Part shown: positions 57,911 through 64,000 of the stretch, in pieces
Layout: the number at the start of each line of letters is the position of its first letter
How positions within the stretch are numbered: the first letter of the stretch is position 1
Assembly: GCF_900163785.1 (NCBI RefSeq)
Contig: NZ_FUKN01000013.1
Location: 186,001-250,000 of the forward strand
DNA: 64,000 nt
Source: Psychrobacter sp. JB385
GTDB taxonomy: Bacteria > Pseudomonadota > Gammaproteobacteria > Pseudomonadales > Moraxellaceae
Reading direction: 5' to 3'
Made by a program: the position numbers and the translations under genes
Notes under the pieces: generated by a model
The model's database searches: none
Told to the model about the DNA's origin: nothing
The model's input: the letters and a program-made list of their open reading frames with translations, nothing else

Positions 57911-60460
57911 ATGTTAAGTCGTCATCTTGAAGTTTCTTTGCGTTTAGCAATGACACTTGCGCGCCAAAAATCGCATGAGTATCTCACTGTTGAACATTTA
58001 TTATTAGCGTTATTAGAAAATACTCATGCTGCCAATACATTGACGGCATGTAATGCTAACGTTTCAACGCTTCGTACTGAGCTTGAGGCTTATATTAATA
58101 AGCACACGCCAACTGTTGACGCTGACACTGAGCAGTCACCACAACCAACGCAAAGTTTTGATCGTATCCTACAGCGGGCCATTTTTCATGTGCAGTCTAT
58201 TGGTGGTGGTCGCCTTGTAGAAGGGTCGGATATCTTGGTTTCTATGTTTTCAGAGCATGACACCTATGCAGTTTATTTGCTTAAAAAACAAGGTATTAGT
58301 CGTCTTGAGCTGACTCAGTATTTATCACATGGTCAAGATAAAGATGAGCCGTCTGAACCACGCGCTTCTATGACGGGTGAGCGCCGAAGTGCCTCTGAAA
58401 AAACCAGCAAAGATCCATTGGTAGAATATGCAACCAATTTAAATCAGCGCGCTGCTGAAGGCAAAACGGATCCTTTGATTGGTCGTGCTTCTGAGATTGA
58501 GCGTGCCGCCCAAGTCCTATGTCGTCGCCGTAAAAATAATCCCTTACTGGTTGGTGAACCAGGCGTTGGTAAGACTTCTATTGCCGAAGGTTTGGCATGG
58601 TTAATTATCAATGACAGAGCACCAAAACCGCTTAATGGCTGTGTCATTTATAGTTTGGATATTGGTTCTTTGATTGCGGGTACTAAATATCGTGGTGACT
58701 TTGAAAAACGCATGAAGTCATTGCTTGACGCCCTCAAGAAAAAGCCAAACGCCATCTTGTTCATTGATGAGATTCATATGATTATTGGCGCAGGGTCGTC
58801 AATGAGCAGTAATATGGATGTGTCAAATCTAATCAAACCAGCCCTTGCCAACGGTGAGCTGCGCTGCATCGGCTCAACGACTTTTACCGAATACCGTCAA
58901 GTATTTGAAAAAGATCATGCATTGTCACGTCGTTTCCAAAAAATCGATGTGAAAGAACCAAGTGTTGATGACAGTATCGACATTTTGCGAGGTCTCAAAC
59001 CGCGTTATGAAGAGTTCCATAACGTTGAGTATACGGATGAAGCGTTGGTATCTGCAGTACAGTTATCTGCTAAGCATATTCATGAGCGCTTTTTACCAGA
59101 TAAGGCGATTGATGTGATTGATGAGGCAGGTGCTTATAAGCGTTTGGGTGTGATTCCTGATGCTGCCGATATTGATGCTGAAGAAAGCTTTATCGCTGAT
59201 ATAGAGCAAGACTTTGACTCACAAATAGATAGTGATGATGGTTTTGACAGCGATAACGAGGATGTTGACAACGAAATGAAGCGTGAGGCCGATACAGCAA
59301 AAGCCAATGATCGTGCTCAATCATCTGATGAGACTAAAACATCCAAGAGTAAGAAGAAGCCACCAATAAAAATTGATGTGGCAGATATCGAGGCCATTAT
59401 TGCAAAACTTGCGCGTATTCCACCCAAATCTGTGTCGAGCGATGATAAGAGTATTCTTGAGCATTTAGATCGTGATCTTAAGCATTTGGTATTTGGTCAA
59501 GATGAAGCTATTGAGACATTGGCTGACGCCATCAAGTTATCACGCGCTGGCCTCAAAGCACCAGACAAGCCGATTGGTTCGTTTATGTTTGCTGGCCCAA
59601 CAGGCGTTGGTAAGACAGAAGTGTCACGCCAGTTAGCCAATCTATTAGGTGTGGAGCTGGTACGCTTTGATATGTCGGAGTACATGGAAGCTCACACAGC
59701 GTCACGTTTGATAGGTGCGCCTCCAGGTTACGTCGGATATGATCAAGGTGGTTTGCTGACCGAAAAAATCAATCAGTATCCACATTGTGTGTTGTTACTT
59801 GATGAGATTGAAAAGGCGCATCCTGATGTCTTTAACTTACTATTGCAGGTTATGGATCATGGTACGTTGACGGACAACAATGGCCGCGTTGCTATCTTCA
59901 AGCAGGTTATTGTGATTATGACCACAAACGTTGGCGCTGATAGTATCAGTCGCTCTTCTATGGGCTTTACCCAGCAAGATCATAGTCGCGATAATACCGA
60001 AGCTCTTAAACGTGTGTTCACACCCGAGTTCCGTAACCGATTGGATGCGATCATTCAGTTCAACCCATTGGATACCTCAGTTGTGGTGTCAGTGGTTGAT
60101 AAGTTCTTGGTTGAGCTGCAAGTGCAGCTTGATGATAAACAAGTAACGTTAGAGATTGATGATGACGTACGCGATTACTTGGCAGAGAAGGGCTATGATC
60201 GTTTGATGGGTGCACGTCCAATGCAGCGCTTAATTCAAGACGAGATCAAAAAGCCATTGGCCAGTATGATTTTGTTTGGTGATTTGGTCAACGGCGGAGT
60301 AGTACACCTTACTTTAGAGCCTGAAGCGACTGATTCAAAAGATGAGACAGCAGTGAAGTTGAATAAAAATTCAGATAAGGGTTCAGCAAGCAGCCGTATT
60401 GTCTTAACAGTCGTAGAGACTCATGAACCACACCCAGACTCTGAATCACTAGCCAGTTAA
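57911..60460 (+). CDS. clpA: ClpA, ATPase subunit of the ClpAP protease
   Basis: Hexameric AAA+ unfoldase feeding ClpP. The ClpN double repeat starts at [14 protein letters not shown]. Two AAA modules follow: D1 with Walker [10 protein letters not shown] and Walker [11 protein letters not shown], and D2 with GPTGVGKTE and [13 protein letters not shown]. The ClpP-contact loop is S-M-G-F, in place of E. coli I-G-L. At 849 residues it is about 90 longer than E. coli ClpA: an acidic insertion (about 415-480, rich in Asp/Glu/Lys, then [10 protein letters not shown]) lies between D1 and D2. AGGAA precedes the ATG. Confidence 0.95.
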   Translation: MLSRHLEVSLRLAMTLARQKSHEYLTVEHLLLALLENTHAANTLTACNANVSTLRTELEAYINKHTPTVDADTEQSPQPTQSFDRILQRAIFHVQSIGGGRLVEGSDILVSMFSEHDTYAVYLLKKQGISRLELTQYLSHGQDKDEPSEPRASMTGERRSASEKTSKDPLVEYATNLNQRAAEGKTDPLIGRASEIERAAQVLCRRRKNNPLLVGEPGVGKTSIAEGLAWLIINDRAPKPLNGCVIYSLDIGSLIAGTKYRGDFEKRMKSLLDALKKKPNAILFIDEIHMIIGAGSSMSSNMDVSNLIKPALANGELRCIGSTTFTEYRQVFEKDHALSRRFQKIDVKEPSVDDSIDILRGLKPRYEEFHNVEYTDEALVSAVQLSAKHIHERFLPDKAIDVIDEAGAYKRLGVIPDAADIDAEESFIADIEQDFDSQIDSDDGFDSDNEDVDNEMKREADTAKANDRAQSSDETKTSKSKKKPPIKIDVADIEAIIAKLARIPPKSVSSDDKSILEHLDRDLKHLVFGQDEAIETLADAIKLSRAGLKAPDKPIGSFMFAGPTGVGKTEVSRQLANLLGVELVRFDMSEYMEAHTASRLIGAPPGYVGYDQGGLLTEKINQYPHCVLLLDEIEKAHPDVFNLLLQVMDHGTLTDNNGRVAIFKQVIVIMTTNVGADSISRSSMGFTQQDHSRDNTEALKRVFTPEFRNRLDAIIQFNPLDTSVVVSVVDKFLVELQVQLDDKQVTLEIDDDVRDYLAEKGYDRLMGARPMQRLIQDEIKKPLASMILFGDLVNGGVVHLTLEPEATDSKDETAVKLNKNSDKGSASSRIVLTVVETHEPHPDSESLAS

Positions 60461-60483
60461 ATCATTCGTACCAATATTATAAG

Positions 60484-60518
60484 AACGGTTACCATGTTAG
60501 TGGGGTAGCCGTTTTTTT
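60484..60518 (+). terminator. Rho-independent terminator after clpA
   Basis: A 10-bp stem (aacggttacc at 60484-60493 with 60504-60513, one G-U) with a 10-nt loop and a T7 tract. Confidence 0.85.
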
Positions 60519-60623
60519 ATTGTTATAATTTACGATTACGCCAATAGATTATTTTTTGGCCCTATATTAAAAAGTATTCACGCGCTTCTTTTCTCTATTT
60601 ATAACAAATATAAAGGATATATT

Positions 60624-61361
60624 ATGGAACTGTTTGATGAGCCGAAGACAAAGACAGATGAACAAAAGCAAGCCATTTTAGACAATGTGCGTTTGCCAGA
60701 AGATTGGAAAAAGGCATTAGCAGAAGAACTCACGTCTGACAATATGGACAATCTAAGAGCTTTTTTAAAGAGTGCCTATCAATCCAATGAAAGTATTTAC
60801 CCACCAGCTCCTTTGATATTTAATGCTTTTAATTTGACGCCGTTGTCACAAGTAAAAGTCGTGATTTTGGGGCAAGATCCTTATCATGGTCCAGGTCAGG
60901 CAATGGGATTGTCTTTTTCAGTACCCAAAGCCATTCCAAAGCCGCCTTCACTAAATAACTTGTTAAAAGAGATGGCGGATGATATCGGTATTCGTCCTTC
61001 AAATCATGGGGATTTAACCTATTGGGCGCAGCAAGGTGTGCTGCTTTTGAATAGCTCATTGACTGTGAAAGAAAGTGAGCCTAATAGCCACCAAAATCAA
61101 GGTTGGGAGCAGTTCACAGATGCCGTCATTGACGTGATTAATGAGCAGACCGACCACACTGTTTTCATATTGTGGGGCAGTAAGGCGCAAAAAAAGGGGA
61201 AATATATTAACACAGACAAACACCTGATTTTGACGGCTGTACATCCATCACCACTTGCCGCGAATCGTGGAGGGTTTTTTGGAACTAAGCCATTTTCTAA
61301 GACCAATGATTACTTAAAACAGTATGGTCGAACACCCATTGATTGGCAACTGCCGCAGTAA
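60624..61361 (+). CDS. ung: Uracil-DNA glycosylase, family 1
   Basis: Removes uracil from DNA. It has 245 residues. The catalytic and uracil-specific motifs are present: VVILGQDPYHGPGQAMGLSF (active Asp near 80), LLLNSSLTV, and HPSPLAANRGGFFG with the catalytic His. AAAGGA is upstream of the ATG. It is directly abutted by tadA, whose first ATG begins one base after the ung stop, suggesting co-translation. Confidence 0.97.
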   Translation: MELFDEPKTKTDEQKQAILDNVRLPEDWKKALAEELTSDNMDNLRAFLKSAYQSNESIYPPAPLIFNAFNLTPLSQVKVVILGQDPYHGPGQAMGLSFSVPKAIPKPPSLNNLLKEMADDIGIRPSNHGDLTYWAQQGVLLLNSSLTVKESEPNSHQNQGWEQFTDAVIDVINEQTDHTVFILWGSKAQKKGKYINTDKHLILTAVHPSPLAANRGGFFGTKPFSKTNDYLKQYGRTPIDWQLPQ

Positions 61362-61931
61362 ATGATGAATATCTCTAATCTTCGACAATCTTTTTTATCA
61401 GCAACTCAGCTGACAAGTATAAATCTTGAAAACTGTATATTTTGGCAGGTTCAAGATGTCCAGTGGATGCAAGAAGCACTGAAGCTTGCCAAGCAAGGTG
61501 CAGTGCTTGGAGAAGTGCCAGTCGGTGCCATATTGGTACATAATCATCAGATTATCGGTCAAGGTTTTAACGAACCTATCGGGCGTCATGATGCAACTGC
61601 TCATGCTGAGATCGTGGCACTAAGAGATGCCTGTGCACGTCTAAAGAACTACCGCTTACCATTGCAGACGACTCTGTATGTGACGCTAGAGCCTTGTACG
61701 ATGTGTGTTGGTGCTATGATCCATGCACGTGTCGACAGGGTGATATATGCAGCAAATGAGCCACGAGCAGGTATGGCGGGTAGTCAAATGAACTTGCCTA
61801 TTCAGTCTTTTTATAATCATAGTATGCAAGTCAGTAGTGGATTATGTAGTCATCATAGCAGTCAAATGTTAAAGGCATTTTTTCGTGCCCGTCGTAAAGC
61901 CACAAAAATCAAAGACAATGTAAGCAGTTAA
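61362..61931 (+). CDS. tadA: tRNA-specific adenosine deaminase TadA
   Basis: Converts wobble A34 to inosine in tRNA-Arg. The cytidine/deoxycytidylate deaminase fold carries the zinc motif H-A-E (HAEIVALRD) and P-C-x-x-C (LEPCTMCVGAMIHARV), with GAILVHN earlier. Length is 189, about 20 more than E. coli TadA, from an N-terminal polar lead (about 1-35). The lead may be non-conserved, and an internal ATG near residue 36 (MQEALKLA) would give the usual size. It is coupled to ung without its own ribosome binding site. Confidence 0.92.
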   Translation: MMNISNLRQSFLSATQLTSINLENCIFWQVQDVQWMQEALKLAKQGAVLGEVPVGAILVHNHQIIGQGFNEPIGRHDATAHAEIVALRDACARLKNYRLPLQTTLYVTLEPCTMCVGAMIHARVDRVIYAANEPRAGMAGSQMNLPIQSFYNHSMQVSSGLCSHHSSQMLKAFFRARRKATKIKDNVSS

Positions 61932-61971
61932 CAAGATATTAATCTTGCCGCTAGTGATAGTTGGCTTTCTT

Positions 61972-61980
61972 TGCTATAAT
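61972..61980 (+). promoter_or_regulatory. Candidate extended -10 promoter for cmk
   Basis: TGCTATAAT is a perfect extended -10 element 110 bases before the cmk ATG; a 10-bp hairpin (61990-62021) lies in the leader, 69 bases before the start. Confidence 0.5.
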
Positions 61981-61989
61981 ATTGCCCTA

Positions 61990-62021
61990 TTTGACTGCGG
62001 AATAATAAAAGCGCAGTCAAA
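61990..62021 (+). repeat. Leader hairpin upstream of cmk
   Basis: tttgactgcg (61990-61999) pairs exactly with cgcagtcaaa (62012-62021) around a 12-nt loop. It follows the promoter at once, so it would form in the nascent RNA; it may be a pause or processing element. There is no T-tract. Confidence 0.6.
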
Positions 62022-62090
62022 AACTTGATAAGTAAGTATGGCTAAATTGCAAAAGATTATATAGGTATCATCTATCACTAAGTGAGTATT

Positions 62091-62861
62091 ATGACTGTTT
62101 CTACACCTGATAGCTCCACACCTAGTTATAAGGAAAATGGTTCAGCGCAACTATTGCGTTTTCCGGTCATTTGTATTGACGGCCCAAGTGGCGCAGGTAA
62201 AGGCACAGTAACGTGGCGTTTGGCCCAAGCTTTGAATTATCAGTTGCTTGATTCAGGTGCGTTATATCGTATTGTAGGTCTGAAAGCATTTGAAGCAGGT
62301 TTGATTACCGAAGATGCCAGCAACGTAATTGATGAGGCGGCTGTATTAGCGTTGACACAGAATTTAGAGATATCTTTTGTACCGAATAATGAGTCAGGCC
62401 GTGTCGATATTATCGTCAATGGTGAGGCAGTGGGTGAGCAAGTTCGTAACGAAACAGTCGGCGGTTATGCCTCACAAATAGCAGTATTTCCAGAAGTTCG
62501 ACAAGCATTGCTTAAACTTCAAAAAGACATGGCAACCCGTTCAGGGTTGGTCGCTGATGGTCGCGACATGGGCACAGTGGTATTTCCGGACGCTGACGTA
62601 AAAATATTTTTGACGGCAAGTGCTGAAGCGCGTGCTGATCGCCGTGTGACGCAGTTATTGGCAGCTGGTCAAGAAGCGGATTTTGAAGCGATTTTAACGA
62701 CTATCAAGGCTCGTGATGAACGTGACGAAAATCGCGCAACGGCACCATCCAAGCCTGCAGAAGATGCTTTGTTGCTGGATAGCTCAATACTAGATGCTAA
62801 TGCCGTCTATGAGCAAGTGAAACAACATTGTCAGGATCAAGGCATTTGTTTTAATAGTTAA
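62091..62861 (+). CDS. cmk: Cytidylate kinase
   Basis: Phosphorylates CMP and dCMP. The P-loop is ICIDGPSGAGKGTVTWRLA near residue 26; LDSGALYR, DGRDMGTVVFPDA and ASAEARADRR (the latter two near 165-185) are family signatures. It is 256 residues from the ATG at 62091, with an N-terminal lead of about 22 residues; the frame also opens at a GTG at 62082. It is followed by rpsA, the conserved order (cmk-rpsA). Confidence 0.95.
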   Translation: MTVSTPDSSTPSYKENGSAQLLRFPVICIDGPSGAGKGTVTWRLAQALNYQLLDSGALYRIVGLKAFEAGLITEDASNVIDEAAVLALTQNLEISFVPNNESGRVDIIVNGEAVGEQVRNETVGGYASQIAVFPEVRQALLKLQKDMATRSGLVADGRDMGTVVFPDADVKIFLTASAEARADRRVTQLLAAGQEADFEAILTTIKARDERDENRATAPSKPAEDALLLDSSILDANAVYEQVKQHCQDQGICFNS

Positions 62862-63155
62862 TAAAAACAACATATTAAGTACTAAAAATTTCACTATAAG
62901 CTTTAACTTTAGTATAAAATTGTACGAATAGTAATCTTAATAAAGTGGCTAAATCATCTAACTGTTAAGTAAGCTTTAAAGAATGAGTGTTAAAGACAGT
63001 TGTTGTTAATGAGTTCCTAAAGCTATTTGCTTATTATCAACAAACGTTTTTTTATATGACTACATAAGATATAAAACCAGTATTCTCGTTTTATGCTGTC
63101 ATAAATTTGATCCGTACTGTGCTGGACAGGATACGGCTATACAAAGGTAGAAATA
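62862..63155. other. cmk-rpsA intergenic region (294 bp)
   Basis: AT-rich leader with no ORF. It should hold an rpsA promoter and, by analogy with E. coli, an S1-autoregulated leader RNA; no diagnostic structure is obvious to me. Confidence 0.4.
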
Positions 63156-64000
63156 ATGGAATCATTTGCTGAACTATTTGAAGCGAGCATTGAAGAACAG
63201 GGTCTGGATATCGAGCGTGGCTCGGTTATTACAGGTACTGTTGTGGCCATCGACAGTGATTGGATCACAGTAGATACTGGTCTTAAATCTGAAGGTATCG
63301 TCGCTCGTGAAGAGTTTTTAAGCGAAGAAGGCGAACTTGAAGTTGAAGTTGGCGATAGCGTTGATGTTGTGGTTGAAGCGGTTGATAATGGTATGGGTCA
63401 AACCTTACTATCACGCGAAAAAGCCAAACGTGTTGAAACGTGGAATGTCCTTGAAAAAATCTATGACAACGATGAGATCGTAAAAGGTATCATTTCTAGC
63501 AAAGTAAAAGGTGGTTTTACTGTAGACGTGGGTTCAGTACGCGCGTTCTTACCAGGCTCGTTGGTAGATGTACGTCCTATTCGTGATACGACGCATCTTG
63601 AAGGCAAAGAGCTAGAATTTAAAGTTATCAAACTTGATCAAAAACGCAACAACGTTGTTGTTAGCCGTCGCGCAGTTATGGAAGCTGAGAATTCAGCTGA
63701 GCGTGAAGAGCTATTGAACAAGCTTGAAGAAGGTATCGAGATCGAAGGTATCGTTAAGAACCTAACTGATTACGGTGCGTTCGTTGATCTTGGCGGTATT
63801 GATGGTCTATTGCACATCACTGACATGGCATGGCGCCGTATCAAGCATCCATCTGAAGTGGTAGAAGTTGGTCAAGACCTAAAGGTTAAAGTATTGAAGT
63901 TTGACCGTGAGCGCAACCGCGTAAGCCTAGGTCTAAAACAACTTGGTACTGATCCTTGGGATAACGTTGGCGGTACATACCCAGTTGGTAGTGTTGTAAA
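63156..64000 (+). CDS. rpsA: 30S ribosomal protein S1 (5' part)
   Basis: The first 281 codons are present; the frame runs open off the window. AAAGG lies 8 bases before the ATG. The sequence starts M-E-S-F-A-E-L-F and contains S1 RNA-binding repeats (for example [55 protein letters not shown]). S1 brings mRNA to the 30S subunit and autoregulates its own translation. Confidence 0.95.
   Translation, partial: MESFAELFEASIEEQGLDIERGSVITGTVVAIDSDWITVDTGLKSEGIVAREEFLSEEGELEVEVGDSVDVVVEAVDNGMGQTLLSREKAKRVETWNVLEKIYDNDEIVKGIISSKVKGGFTVDVGSVRAFLPGSLVDVRPIRDTTHLEGKELEFKVIKLDQKRNNVVVSRRAVMEAENSAEREELLNKLEEGIEIEGIVKNLTDYGAFVDLGGIDGLLHITDMAWRRIKHPSEVVEVGQDLKVKVLKFDRERNRVSLGLKQLGTDPWDNVGGTYPVGSVV

Overview
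The window is a stretch of chromosome from a Moraxellaceae bacterium, almost certainly Psychrobacter. The basis is recognition of the protein sequences, a moderate-to-low G+C look, the UppS motif variant shared with Acinetobacter, and gene neighbourhoods typical of Moraxellaceae and Pseudomonadales. Nearly everything is core housekeeping. I see no prophage, insertion sequence, CRISPR array, integron, rRNA or tRNA.

Layout. 1-11900: the end of rimO, then the envelope and isoprenoid run pyrH-frr-uppS-cdsA-dxr-rseP-bamA-lpxD-fabZ-lpxA; skp and lpxB are missing from their usual places. 12170-13860: a sodium:neurotransmitter-symporter family transporter with its 43-residue small subunit. 13990-18960: tgt, a SOUL haem-binding protein, asd, and a membrane-anchored EEP-fold protein. 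18960-19390: a structured intergenic region with a possible small RNA. 19390-26310: surA and lptD leftward, divergent from amgK and murU (cell-wall sugar recycling). 26390-29140: a cyanide-insensitive-type cytochrome bd operon with a 38-residue DUF2474 subunit. 29790-36160: leftward genes for a lipoprotein lipase, a TPR protein, coq7 and an LplT-like MFS transporter. 36600-45180: the tamA-tamB outer-membrane assembly pair, both much enlarged. 45290-45460: hemP behind a Fur-box promoter. 45760-50220: a Nudix-ThiE-like fusion, a lipocalin and a long-form GAPDH. 50540-57190: obgE, proB, hemE, argC, a DUF6776 protein and clpS. 57910-64000: clpA, ung-tadA, cmk and the start of rpsA.

How the genes work together. 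Outer-membrane biogenesis is heavily represented: BamA, SurA, LptD, TamA and TamB for protein and LPS assembly; LpxD, LpxA and FabZ for lipid A; RseP for envelope stress; CdsA and UppS for phospholipid and carrier lipid; AmgK and MurU for peptidoglycan recycling. Several of these proteins carry long Asn/Asp/Ser-rich extensions (LptD, TamA, the lipocalin), as does the ClpA linker.

No clearly new multi-gene system is visible. The most interesting items are small: a 76-nt nested palindrome upstream of cydA, a structured intergenic region near 19.1 kb, a pentapeptide-like repeat in LptD, an approximately 106-residue internal duplication in TamB, a three-copy 16-bp tandem repeat before cdsA, two small transporter/oxidase subunits, and an unusually long clpS-clpA spacer.
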